From assembly GCF_905404315.1 (NCBI RefSeq), contig NC_066266.1, positions 4,037,501-4,101,500 of the forward strand: DNA of 64,000 bases. Reading direction: 5' to 3'. Positions 32,572 to 42,050 of this stretch are shown one piece after another (within the stretch, counting starts at the first letter, position 1; the number at the start of each line of letters is the position of its first letter). The notes under the pieces are model-generated. The model worked only from the letters and a program-made list of their open reading frames with translations, had not been told where the DNA came from and did not search any database. The translations under genes and the position numbers were made by a program. This DNA is from Leptidea sinapis. Taxonomy: Eukaryota > Arthropoda > Insecta > Lepidoptera > Pieridae.

Positions 32572-32979
32572 GATTAAGGATGAGTCTCCGCCGCGCTCCA
32601 ACTAGATACCGTAGGCATAGTCACAAAGCGTGGCAAGCAATACTAAGCCCAAATGGGCGTACTCGAGCCAGTTTTGATCACTCTGTGACGTTGACGTTCC
32701 ACATGTTCTGTTAAAATTTTTATAAGAAACTATAATGGTGGGTTGCGTAGTAATACTATGTAAAAATAATACTACAAGAATTAAGAAAGACACTGGGATC
32801 ACATATCATCAGTAAGTATTTTGTATTTTATTAATTTATGTTACAAAATTTGAAAGATTCCATTGGCTGTCAAGATGACACGCACACAAGCATATTCTAA
32901 TTGTTGCCGTAGTAAAAAAGCTATTGTTTTTAGGTAGTGCGGTATCTAGTTGGAGCGAAGCAGAGATCAATCCTTAATC
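32572..32979. mobile_element. MITE family G, copy 1
   Basis: 408 bp with ~40 bp inverted ends: GATTAAGGATGAGTC...GCTCCAACTAGATACCG and its complement. Flanked by TAA at 32569-32571 and 32980-32982, again a TWA duplication as in PIF/Harbinger MITEs. The short secreted-looking frame inside (32602-32802) is not kept in copy 2. Confidence 0.8.
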
Positions 32980-33443
32980 TAATTTAATGAGGTTTAATTA
33001 TTTATACAACATTTTTTTATCTCTTAGTTGCTTTGAATTAAATTACTATTCCTAAAAGTTTTGCAGAGGTACATATGTAATTCAAATATATAAAATACAT
33101 TGTATGTTACAGAGCACTCTGTGTTATTTAACGCGAATTATTCTCTGTATTAATTATTATTGCGTATAACAAAGCTTATATTTCGTATTTATTACTGATC
33201 CCACAAAACTTGAAGTAATAATATAATAGAACATAAAATAGGCGTAAATTAGGTGATAATGAGAAGAATGTTACGCACTGTGTTGATATAAATATAGCAT
33301 TTTGCCACTAAAACCTTTTGAATAATGGTTCAGTGTAGGGCTCTGTGTTTGCAAAAAAGCATTTAATTCTGGTAACATTTTTATTTAAGAAAGGAAATAA
33401 TATCACTTATTAAAAGTCAAAAAGCATGCATTATCGCAGTAGA

Positions 33444-33745
33444 AGGCTCCTATGCAAAGCATGCTGACATTTAGATTTTAGATTATGGGTACCACAACGG
33501 CGCCTATTTCTGTCGTGAAGCAATAATGTGTAAACATTACTAGGTTTCGGCCTGAAGGGCGCCGTAGCTAGTTAATTACTTAGCAAATGAGACTTAACAT
33601 CTTATGTCTCAAGGTGACGAGCGCAATTGTAGAGCCGCTCTGAATTTTTGGGTTTTTCAATAATTCTGAGCGGCAATGCATTGCATCAATTATCATCAGC
33701 TGAACGTCCTACTCGTCTGGTCCCTTATTTACATTAAAAAAAAAA
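33444..33745 (+). mobile_element. Family A retroposon
   Basis: GAAGGCTCCTATGCAAAGC, a local duplication around TTTAGATTTTAGATTATGGG, GGCGCCTATTTCTGTCG, GAACGTCCTACTCGTCTGG, and a poly(A) at 33736-33746. Full length apart from small changes. Confidence 0.85.
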
Positions 33746-34086
33746 CTTTTGAGCAACATTTTAAATAAAGTGACCGTATTTATGCTAAAAGCTTTAAGGA
33801 AGCTTTCTTATTAGTCGACAGAGTGCAACGTGGGCACTATCCGACTTCAATGATGGTTTAGTGGGGTATTAGCTATGAAGGGCTGACTGAAACACACTTT
33901 TGTGAAAAAGGTGGAAAGGTGAAAAGGAACATGAGCGCAAGAAACTGAACGGCTTCTTTTTTTCATAAGAAATGGTTACAAAGTAATTCGTACAGTAAAT
34001 ATTATTATTCTATAGCCTGAGGGCGGTCGCTCCATTCTCAATCTATAGTATCATTACGAAAGTCATCAATGTTATAGCAACCTTTA

Positions 34087-34254
34087 CCACAGTAGACACA
34101 TTCCCCCTTATTCATAATAGTCTGCTAACTTAAAGCATTGCTAATTCTCACTCTGTCTTCTTCTATTGACCTAAGCAGAATGAGAAAAACACTCCTTAGC
34201 GGCTGTTTAAAGTTAGCGGACCATTATGAATAAGGGGGATCATGTCTACTGTGG
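34087..34254. mobile_element. MITE H with ~45 bp inverted ends
   Basis: CCACAGTAGACA, CCCCCTTATTCATAAT and CTGCTAAC on the left are matched in reverse by GTTAGCGG, ATTATGAATAAGGGGG and TGTCTACTGTGG on the right. Total 168 bp. It sits in the J3 LINE relic. I could not define a target duplication; some LINE sequence seems lost at the right edge. Confidence 0.75.
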
Positions 34255-34542
34255 CATAACAAGTTTATGTTTATTCCTGGTGTAAGCATTGTGTTTATCA
34301 CAGTTTATTGCAAATTCGCTAATGTGCCTATGTCCATCTATCCATCATGACGAGTGTCCCGAAGACTTGATTCCCCCATTGTAACATACCTACAAAATCA
34401 CATAAGTAAGAAAAAAAAACTCAAAACACTGTTGTCATACAGTTATTCGAATTGATACTGTATCTACACATAAAAATGAAAAATTTAATAGAAAGTCAGG
34501 CGTGAGTCGGACCCAAACATACCGTACCAAGTTACAAACTTA

Positions 34543-34730
34543 CGGCTGTTCCCAATATACTATCTGCAGATAGATATAAATTAATACCTTCTGCTGTCAA
34601 TAATCTGAAGTTGTCCCAATATACCCGATAAGTCATTCTTATCGCCTTATATTGGGACGCGTGAATTGCAATTTCCATACAAACTTCTATCGCTGGTAAG
34701 CTATACGTCGTCCCACTGACAGACAGCGTG
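34543..34730 (+). mobile_element. MITE family C, copy 2, right end lost
   Basis: TTA at 34540-34542, then CGGCTGTTCCCAATATACT through the internal inverted pair to GACAGACAGCGTG, after which it diverges. About 60% of the element remains. Confidence 0.8.
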
Positions 34731-34745
34731 TTCTCAATCTTTTAT

Positions 34746-35132
34746 TCGACGTTTTCACAGCTGTCACAGTCTATCTAGACGTATAAATGATCAAAGGGTA
34801 CTTTTATAAATAAAACAACTAATTGTTATATCTTAAACACTATAAAAACATGTGAAACAAATTTAATGGAATAAACTATTATGTTTTATTAAAATAAACA
34901 AGAGAGGGCGCTGTAACAATATGCTTAAATCTATTGATTTGGATTTAGCCATCGTGTATTTTATCGTAATATGCTATGGTACCGGGAATATTAATACTGT
35001 TGTCAAATTTTCAGATACGTTAATATTGAGTTCTATAAGATACAGTCCACTGATAAACAGATAAATGGAGAGACGTAAACAAAACAGAGCCATTAGTAAT
35101 GTAAAGAGATTAGACCGAAAATACAAACTGTT
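34746..35132. other. Unassigned DNA
   Basis: Nothing recognised on either strand. Confidence 0.35.
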
Positions 35133-35634
35133 AGGCTGCATTTAGTGCTCGACCGATGGTCAGTGCTGACGTCGGTCGGGCGTAGCGCGTACCATGTTGC
35201 GTTTAGTGCTCAGCTGACAGCAAACATAATTACGCGCGTACAATCGCAAAGAAAAATTAATTCATTTTAACCTCTTTAATATGTGCGTACTACTTACGGA
35301 AATGATTACAGATTAAAAAAAACGGAGAAGATATCATGTTTACCTGATTATTACAGAGCGTCAAATTGAAGGAAAGATTTATACAATATATTTAAAATTG
35401 CCAGAACACGGATTTTACATCGGTCACTCGATCAGCGTCGCACTGAACGCACCAATTGATCGCTATTGCGTGTCAGCCGACCGATGAACTTGACTGACGA
35501 TACTAGTCAGCGCTAAGTAACTGTACGCACGTAGTGATTCATCGGCGCTAGACTGTACGCGTTCATATGTTTTCATTATTAGATACGCTTGACCGACGTC
35601 AGCGCTGACCGTTGGTCGTCACTAAATGCAGCCT
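35133..35634. mobile_element. Element I: DNA transposon derivative with 46 bp inverted ends
   Basis: AGGCTGCATTTAGTG, then GGTCAG(T/C)GCTGACGTCGGTC, occurs at both ends in inverted orientation (35133-35178 and 35589-35634). Diverged internal copies of GACCGATG and GTCAGCGCT motifs give further hairpins. 502 bp, no coding frame. I could not see a convincing target duplication, so the superfamily is open. Confidence 0.8.
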
Positions 35635-35827
35635 GAAGTCCGCATCAATCATTGCGGGGTATATGAGCGTAGTGTCCATGACGCAATCAAAACTAACCAA
35701 TCACATCGCGTCCCGCCAAAAGAGGTATGACGCGTCAATGTGTCACTGTACTAAACATTATAAGACAAAATTATTTGATATGTTGGCATTGTACATAATT
35801 TATTAATTAAACTAAGTCAATTGTACT

Positions 35828-35901
35828 CACCGGTGATAGGTAACGTTACAGTGAGCTTTGGTTTGTTTGATTTCTGCACCACAAATGGAACAATTCGGCA
35901 T
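35828..35901 (-). CDS. Candidate first coding exon of a THAP-type zinc-finger gene
   Basis: From the ATG at 35901 the minus frame reads MPNCSICGAEIKQTKAHCNV and then TYHR, and stops at CACCG|GTGAGTAC, a near-perfect splice donor. THAP domains begin with M-P-x-x-C-x2-4-C and carry a (S/T)(F/Y)HRFP segment, often with an intron near it, so the match in order and spacing is good. The frame is open upstream to 36021, so an earlier start is possible. The next exon (starting near FP, with the later C and H ligands) was not found; element I lies in the would-be intron. Alternatives: a relic of a THAP-bearing transposase, or chance. Confidence 0.5.
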
Positions 35902-36269
35902 TTTTGTTGCGTTACGTCTCGCGTTCCACATTCTGTAGATTTTGTTAGCAGAGGTCACATGAGAAGAACTCTTAGCAGCGGAGTATTTCGTGGTCAACTC
36001 TTCAAAAGTATAAAATAACATAATTTTTGCATATCATCCTCTATAACACAGTACGTAGCATTGTACTTAACGAAACCAATTTGCTCCATCATAATTAATG
36101 TGGACAATACACAAACCGCCCACGTACACCGCCTGCACCGTAACTCGTACATTTATCATAACAACAAAGGAACTATATTTGGCAACAGTGACCGAACAAC
36201 ATACGTTAGGTTTGTGATAAATCGTTTTATTATTTCACAATGTGGGGCCGTAAGATATGAGAGTATATA

Positions 36270-36648
36270 AATAAATGTCATGATCCTAAGCATGCCATTG
36301 ACTCATGTCAAATAATATTTTAACTATTGCTTTTAAATATCGAATGACAAAGCTTACATCTGGCTTACAATGCTGATTTGTTGACCCGAATTGAAAGATA
36401 GATTTAAAATCAGAAACATTTGAATCAAATCAGATCTATATTACTTCATTCAGATAGTTCAAAGAAATGACACTTTTGAATGTTAAAATTACTTTAATTA
36501 TCATCAGTAAGGAAAAGGTTTTACGCAAACGTAATGAGAAGAACTAGCATGTAACTCGTCATAAATCATCATTAAGAGATTCATCGGTTTACTAATTATT
36601 TTAAATACAATATATTTAAGGTGATTAGTATTATTATTTATAATAGAC
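36270..36648. other. Unassigned DNA upstream of a candidate exon
   Basis: No repeat recognised. The polypyrimidine-poor TATTATTTATAATAG at 36635-36649 would be the acceptor of the following exon. Confidence 0.35.
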
Positions 36649-36649
36649 A

Positions 36650-36851
36650 ACCAGCTTTCACTGATGCGTCTATCAATTTCGGAAGTGCTTTGAATTTTCC
36701 AAATGAACCGATACGACTAACGGCCGTTTTCAATAACGTATCTCTAGTTACGGATACATTGCTGTCACCGTTTAATGACAAGATCTTATCTATCCATAGT
36801 AAAGTCCAATATAGTTATAGTCCAATGCTTTATGTCGATAGATTATTGAAA
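36650..36851 (+). CDS. Candidate internal exon, function unknown
   Basis: Open for 67 codons between an acceptor-like AATAG and a consensus donor (AAAT|GTAAGTAA). It reads QPAFTDASINFGSALNFPNE, PIRLTAVFNNVSLVTDTLL, then KILSIHSKVQYSYSPMLYVD. Residue use looks protein-like rather than AT-driven. Splice phases would be 2 in and 1 out. I recognise no domain and found no neighbouring exon in frame. An RTE fragment starts 40 bases downstream. It may be a chance frame. Confidence 0.3.
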
Positions 36852-36889
36852 TGTAAGTAATAGTAGAAGGATATATTTGTGTAACTTGG

Positions 36890-37090
36890 AACAGAGTGGC
36901 TCAAGAAAGACACGAATGGAAACGGTTGGAGGAGGCCTTTGCCGATTGGCAAACAGATCCACAAAAAATAAAAAAATACAAATACTAGAATAAGTTATTT
37001 TGTTTCTAATGTTTTATGTTTGAGTATTGTTAGTTATCTATGTTAGTAAGGATCTGAATAAAGGCTATATTATTTTTTTTTTTTTTTATT
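36890..37090 (+). pseudogene. RTE-type LINE 3' end
   Basis: Reads WNRVAQERHEWKRLEEAFAD and WQTDPQKIKKYKY then stop, the last ~35 residues of an RTE ORF2, followed by ~110 bases of 3'UTR and a T-rich end at 37071-37090. Same subfamily as 30600-30920. Confidence 0.75.
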
Positions 37091-37217
37091 ATTGTTAGTA
37101 AGTTTAATTAAGGATAGATACATTATTGAAATCGGCCGGTAGGGACCTTCAAGAAAAGACCATACCTTAAAGGCCGGCAAACACATCTCTCAATAATTGA
37201 TGTCGTGGATGTCCATG

Positions 37218-37400
37218 GGAGTAGTATTTTCTTTGATTAACACGAGTGTTACACATTTAAATAAAACACTTTTAAAAGATTAAAACGCGTGTAATTGTAA
37301 TTTAGATTTTTAAAGTTACATTTATATTTTATTTTTTACTTTAGTTAGCCCGACGTTTCAAGACCTGGATGAAATGAATCCCCCTGAAAACAAGATCTAG
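37218..37400 (-). repeat. Repeat family D, copy 3
   Basis: TTTCTTTGATTAACACGAG, TTAAATAAAACACTTTTAAA and CGCGTGTAATTGTAA are the reverse of copies 1 and 2, continuing to TAGCCCGACGTTTCAAGACC. Confidence 0.6.
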
Positions 37401-37756
37401 AAAGGTCTTACGCCTCTCCCCATCCCGTGAGCCTGTTGATTGTCTGGCCCCTTTTATATAAAAAAAAATGTTTGTCCAGTCTATTCTAGAACTTGTTGAC
37501 AACACAAAAAAATGTGTGTGTAATATTTACGCGTGTTTGAAGAAATACTTAGGTGATGGCGTGCAGACAAAGATACAGTAAGATAGAAAACAAAAGCGAA
37601 TCTATTGTTAGTGTAACCGATTCTGAGTGACAGGTCGTAAACTGTCAGCCACGCTTGGAATTATCTCCTAGTTATTTTGAATAACTAAACTAACTAACTC
37701 ACACATTGATAAATCACAATTGGTCACACATAATCGGGCTGTTAGTCGTAATACCA

Positions 37757-38170
37757 GTAGGAGGCTCCTTTGCACAGGATTCGCGGCTAGATTGTTGGCA
37801 CCACAACGGCGCCTATTTCTGCCGTGAAGCAGTTATGTGTAAGTATTACTGTGTTTCGGTCTAAAGCGTGCCGTAGCTTGTGAAATTACTGGGTACATGA
37901 GACTTACCATCGTATGTCTCAAGGTGACGAGAGCAGTTGTAGTGCTGCTCAAAATTGTTTGGTTTTACAACAATCCTGAGCGGCACTGCATTGAAATGGA
38001 CAGGGCGTTACAAATACCATCAGCTGAACGTTATAGGTACCACTACGGCGCCTATTTCTGCCGTGAAGCAATTATGTGTAAGCATTATTGTGTTTCAGTC
38101 TGAAGGGCGCCGTAGCTAGTGAAATTACTGGGTACTTGAGACTTAACATCTTATGTCTCAAGGTGACGAG
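37757..38170 (+). mobile_element. Two fused family A copies
   Basis: The first copy runs 37757-38032 (AGGAGGCTCCTTTGCACAGG to CATCAGCTGAACGTT). A second starts at 38036 inside the family (GGTACCACTACGGCGCC) and stops at GGTGACGAGCGCAAT. Both have the same orientation, with no poly(A) between them, so this looks like a deletion or unequal exchange between neighbouring copies. Confidence 0.8.
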
Positions 38171-38237
38171 CGCAATAATGTTCTATGCATCTATTAGGTT
38201 TAGGCGGGAAAGAGTAACAAAGAAAATTAAATACTTA

Positions 38238-38868
38238 GTCTAGCCATAAATACTGTTACAATTAAAAATCAACAAAATATTGCATTTGAATTTGGATTCT
38301 GTCATTTTTATATGATTGTTCATTGCGTTTTCTCATTTTGGCGCCAATACATTGTAAAATATTTTGCGATATTAAAATGGGGTGACAAAGAGAACCGAAT
38401 CGCTGTGATTGCATTACACAAAGAAGTAATGGAAGTAAATGCACCACCACAACCAAGAATGGTCCTTCCAGCAAGACTCGGCGCAGGGTCATAAAGAGGA
38501 AAAAAGGAGCCTTGGCTGGAAACGTTTCGGACTTCATCAGAGCTGAAGACTGGCCGTCTTCTAGTCCCGATCTTAATCCGATGGATGATTTTTTGTGGTA
38601 AGTTTTAGAGAGTACGGCTTGCTCTAAACGCCAGGATAATTTGGAGTCCCTAATCCGTACGTTTGGCAGTAAAGAATTTTTAGAAGGAGTGCGTGCTTCT
38701 AATGATAACTGACCTCAACGTTTGAAGGACTGTATTGCAGCCAATGGAGACCACTTTGAATAAGATGTTTATATTTTAAATGTTTTATATTTATATATTT
38801 AACTAACACACTGTAAAAGTAATAGATGTTATTTGCATTAGTTTTTTTTTCAGTATTTATGGCTAGAC
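38238..38868 (+). mobile_element. Internally deleted mariner (Bmmar1-like ends)
   Basis: Perfect 18 bp inverted ends, GTCTAGCCATAAATACTG and its complement, between TA at 38236-38237 and 38869-38870. Coding relics: MGDKENRIAVIALHKEVMEV (N-terminus), then directly WSFQQDSAQGHKEEKR (second catalytic D) and DWPSSSPDLNPMDDFLW (third), then NLESLIR and PQRLKDCIAANGDHFE before the stop. The middle, with the first catalytic D, is missing. At 631 bp it is half a normal mariner; it could only move with outside transposase. Confidence 0.9.
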
Positions 38869-38880
38869 TAGGAATATTAA

Positions 38881-39205
38881 ATAGGGATTGTGTATTCGCC
38901 TAAATATCTTAACGTTCTGTTGTCATGTCTGAATAATTGTATTATTTTGTGTTATCAGTGAAATTATTCTAGAATATATCCAATATTGTAATTTTTATAT
39001 ATTATTTGACTTCTTTTTTACTATAGTGATGTAACTGTTTGTTAATTTTGTTGTGCGCTAGCTATTAGTTTAATATACAAAATATTAATTAGGTAATTTC
39101 ATGCATGGCTGACTGTTTACGATTTATCAACCAAAATTGGTTACAGTAACAATAATTTGCTTCTTCTGTTACTCTAAGATGTTCTTCACTCTCGCATGCT
39201 TAGTT
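38881..39205. other. Unassigned AT-rich DNA
   Basis: Nothing recognised between the deleted mariner and the J2 tail. Confidence 0.35.
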
Positions 39206-39209
39206 TATC

Positions 39210-39425
39210 ATTGACAGTACAATATATATGTATATTTGTTTAAAAAGAGCGCAAATAAAAAAGAATTCTGGGAGAGTTTCTTGCTCCGCTTCTTCTCTCT
39301 CAGAGCACCATTTGTTTTCGGAGCGGTTGTAGTGTCTAGCATATTAGAAATGACATCAAAAATAATTCTATAGGAATCAATTTTGAGAAAATAAATGCCT
39401 TTTATCTCTACGCTGGGATAGTTTA
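39210..39425 (+). mobile_element. Jockey-like LINE (J2) 3' end
   Basis: ACAATATATATGTATATTTG, AAAGAGCGCAAATAAAAAAG, CTGGGAGAGTTTCTTGC, AGAAATGACATCAAAAATAA and GAAAATAAATGCCTTTTAT. Same sequence in reverse at 40211-40400, 47371-47580 and 48447-48575. Non-coding 3' part only. Confidence 0.75.
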
Positions 39426-39661
39426 AGTCTAAGCTCATAACCATATTATTCTCTAAGGCATTGCATGTTTTAACAAGAGTATTAAAGCTCCTGTTAGTAC
39501 GTACATCAGACTTAGGAGGCGCATATTATATACTTGCAGCTTCCATTATTATCCTTACCTTACCCGTAGGAGTCATAAAAATATTAATTATTCTCAACTT
39601 TCTAAATGGCTAGCATATATTATGATCATAGCGTGTAATAAAATACCTTAGATAATTAATT

Positions 39662-40210
39662 ATTTGAGTCCTCTCTGGAGAAGGTCACGGAATGTGGTAA
39701 ACTGAACCTTGTACTATTTGTCCCCCCGAATACTCATTTTTATGCGTTTACCACTAAAAAAACCCCATTTGTCGTATCACTGCTCTTCGACAACACTTCC
39801 CTTACAGCCTCGCTCAGTATCGGAATACTGGGTCTTGACATCTCGAACAATTGCCAATTCACGTATTCACGGCGCACCTCAGTATCAGCTCCATTTGACC
39901 GCGTGCAACGCAGAGCTACTCGAATTGTCGAGGACCAAGTGCTCTGTGAACAGCTATATAACTTGGAGTTGCGTAGCGAGGTCGCTTCATGTCTTCTACC
40001 GCATTTATCACGGGGAGTATTTCGAAGAGCTGTTTCACCCGATTCCTGCTGCTGAATTCCACCTTCGCACGACACGCCACAAATTAGAATACCATCCCCA
40101 CCATTTGGATGTTTGACCTTCCTCCACAGTGTGGTTTTCAACGAACTTTCTTCCACGTGCAACAAAGCTATGGAATATGCTTCCTTGTACGGTGTTGTCG
40201 GGTGATATGG
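39662..40210 (+). pseudogene. Family B LINE: ORF2 C-terminal half, internally deleted
   Basis: Frames give SLEKVTECGKLNLVLF, FTTKKTPFVVSLLFDNTSL, SIGILGLDISNNCQF, then a jump to GAPQYQL/PFDRVQRRATRIVED, RSEVAS, HVFYRIYHGEYFEELF and RTTRHKLEYHPHHLDV. The jump skips about 45 residues present at 41349-41490. Small frameshifts occur. The 3' end is cut by a J2 LINE at 40211 and a tail segment reappears at 40411. Confidence 0.85.
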
Positions 40211-40400
40211 CATAAAAACGCATTTATTTTCTCAAAATTGATTCCTTTAAAATTCTTTTTGATGTCATTTCTAATACACTAGATAGTACTACCGCTTTTA
40301 AAACAAATGGCGCTCTGAGAGAGAAGAACCGGCAGATGCATCTCTCCCAGCATTTTTTTTTCCGCTCTTTTCAATAAAAATATACAATATTGTACACTAT
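40211..40400 (-). mobile_element. Jockey-like LINE (J2) 3' end inserted in family B
   Basis: GCATTTATTTTCTCAAAATT, TTTTTGATGTCATTTCTAAT and TTTTCAATAAAAATATACAA: antisense of the J2 3' end, 5' truncated. It separates family B coding (to 40210) from a family B tail (40411-40460). Confidence 0.8.
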
Positions 40401-40410
40401 CATTGCTAGG

Positions 40411-40460
40411 TAGCCCGTACGCTCATTTGTCCTGCTCTTCCATGAAATAATTAAAAAAAA
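40411..40460 (+). mobile_element. Family B 3' tail
   Basis: TAGCCCGTACGCTCATTTGT, CCTGCTCTTCCATGAA and poly(A): probably the continuation of the copy at 39662-40210, with about 100 bases lost around the J2 insert. Confidence 0.75.
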
Positions 40461-40464
40461 CTGC

Positions 40465-41165
40465 ACCACCACACCTTCGTGAATCCTCTAGTTAGCATAA
40501 GCAGCACACTATCACTTGCTAGTTGACATACGAGATGGACTCTTCTAATCCGATAAAAGAAAGAGTTTCTTCATTTTCTTGCCTTAATAACCTGTTGTAA
40601 CTTGTAACAGAATTGAATAACGTTAAGTTACTATGTCGCTAGTCGTCAAATAATTCAATTCAAGTTAGACGACACGAATAATTTAATTTGTAATAAATTC
40701 AGTTTGTAGACCATCAAAACTGTCTAACAGCAATTATTTTGTCAGTGAAACTTTGTTCTATCAAACACAATGAACGTTTATACGTTCTGGTACTTGCTGG
40801 GCATCTATGTTAAAGTTTTTTATTAATAAAAAAGTATATAAGGCTTGTAAATCTTTATTCGTGACTTTATGTGAAGGAATTTCAGATTTTAGTACGCAGA
40901 CTCTTGTAAATACTTTTCATTTTGATAAAGTAAGTTTACTTGTATACCTCAACAGTTTTTTTTATGACAATAACTGACGAGAGGGGTAAGACAATAACAG
41001 CATAACAATATACAGCATCCTTGCAAGGTCTTTCCAAGTCAATAGTTCATGGAAACTTTAGAAAAAATGCATACACCTTCCTAAATTTTATGTCGTACAG
41101 TATTTTGTTTTTGTCACCTAAACATAAGATTTATTTTGCTTGCATAACTGTTGGTTCTCCTAATT
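40465..41165. other. Unassigned DNA
   Basis: Nothing recognised except a short possible family A tail (TTTTTTATGACAATAACTGA) at 40956-40985. Confidence 0.35.
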
Positions 41166-41169
41166 CAGT

Positions 41170-41290
41170 ACAAAAATAAATAGATGCTGGCAACGCTCCT
41201 GTGATTCCTCTAGTTTTGTTGAATGTGGGCGACGGAGATTACTTAACAACAGGAGACCGGTATGCTTGCCGCTCTTTCAAAAAACATTAC
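41170..41290 (+). mobile_element. Family B 3' tail
   Basis: GGCAACGCTCCTGTGATTCC, GTGGGCGACGGAGATTAC and AACAGGAGACCGGTATGC, ending at CAAAAAACATT: the 3' non-coding part in sense orientation, mutated. Confidence 0.75.
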
Positions 41291-41348
41291 CATAACCACA
41301 ATGGATTCGTTAAACTTAGGGATATAAATAATCCGATTAAATATTATT

Positions 41349-41490
41349 ATTAAGTAAAAAGAAGAAGCTGGCCGTCATAAATAGATCACGGCAATATTTC
41401 AAGCCGGCTCACATTCTAGTGCTCTACAAAGTACAGGTTCGGCCACAAATGGATTATTGCTGTCATCTCTGGTCTTGCGAACCACATCCG
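41349..41490 (+). pseudogene. Family B LINE ORF2 C-terminal fragment (plus)
   Basis: Reads KKLAVINRSRQYFKPAHILV, LYKVQVRPQMDYCCHLWSC, the same segment as at 1844-2107. It abuts the RT fragment of the same LINE in the opposite orientation. Confidence 0.85.
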
Positions 41491-41494
41491 CACT

Positions 41495-41962
41495 GTACAG
41501 AATATATAGCAGTGGACCTAAAATTGAGCCTTGCGGTATACCTCGGGAAAGAGAACAAAACTGAGAAAACGTCGTGGTTCCGTCCTCCTGTACAACTGCA
41601 ACAGCTTGAATACGTTTTCCTAGGTAGGTAGTGAACCACTGCACGACCGTGTCACTGAATGCATTACTATGAGTATTGATGTATGAGAGTTTTGCTAACA
41701 GAAGTTGGACATTCAAAGTATCAAAAGCCGGTGAATAGTCGAGCAATACCAAAAGTGTAGCTTCTCTTAGATCTTGAGACCCCAAAACATTGTCAACAAC
41801 ATCAATCAAAGCCGTATTTATGCCTCTATTTTTGCGAAAACCCGATTGAAATTCTAGCAAAATATTATTTTCTTCCAAGTATTCAATAAGTTGGTTACAT
41901 ACTATTTTCTCCAACACCTTGGATAGACATGGAAGAATACTAACTGGGCGGAATGGCTGGAC
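41495..41962 (-). pseudogene. Family B LINE reverse transcriptase fragment (minus)
   Basis: The minus frame reads FRPVSILPCLSKVLEKIV, LLEFQSGFRKNRGINTALID, TLLVLLDYSPAFDTLNVQLL, then SLSRGIPQGSILGPLLYILY: RT blocks with the FDT(L) of motif A and the GIPQGSILGPLLF-like motif B. The catalytic YxDD block is not present because the copy is cut there. About 155 codons stay open, a relatively young copy. The longer open frame reaching 42034 is a chance fusion with Helitron sequence. Confidence 0.85.
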
Positions 41963-42049
41963 CCATTTGGCTAAATTAGCCAAATCGGTCCAGCCGTTCC
42001 CGAGTTTTAGCGAGACTAACGAACAGCAATTCATTTTTGTATATATAGA
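41963..42049 (-). mobile_element. Helitron 5' end fragment
   Basis: The minus strand begins after A at 42050 with TCTATATATACAAAAATGAA, then TTGCTGTTCGTTAGTCTCGC and CGGCTGGACCGATTTGGC, the familiar 5' end of lepidopteran Helitrons. No matching 3' end is found to the left. The last bases are part of a palindrome at the LINE junction. Confidence 0.8.
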
Positions 42050-42050
42050 T

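Larger units (their letters stand above)
33395..34345 (-). pseudogene. Jockey-like LINE (J3) 3' end, broken by inserts
   Basis: 3'UTR pieces at 33395-33440 (ATCACTTATTAAAAGTCAAAA) and 33945-34030 (CTGAACGGCTTC; CTGAGGGCGGTCGCTCCATT), then coding relics at 34255-34345 (antisense of NTRNKH-type residues). Interrupted by family A at 33444-33745 and MITE H at 34087-34254; another ~170 bases at 33746-33920 are unassigned. Confidence 0.7.

Noticed and set aside
32602..32802. Minus frame with a hydrophobic, secretion-signal-like start
   Set aside because: It lies wholly inside MITE G and is not preserved in copy 2 at 43349.
39740..40213. 157-codon minus frame
   Set aside because: Antisense shadow of family B coding on the plus strand.
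41399..42034. 211-codon minus frame as an intact gene
   Set aside because: Its N-terminal 25 or so codons are Helitron sequence, its middle is LINE RT, and its C-terminal end is antisense LINE. The RT YxDD block is absent.
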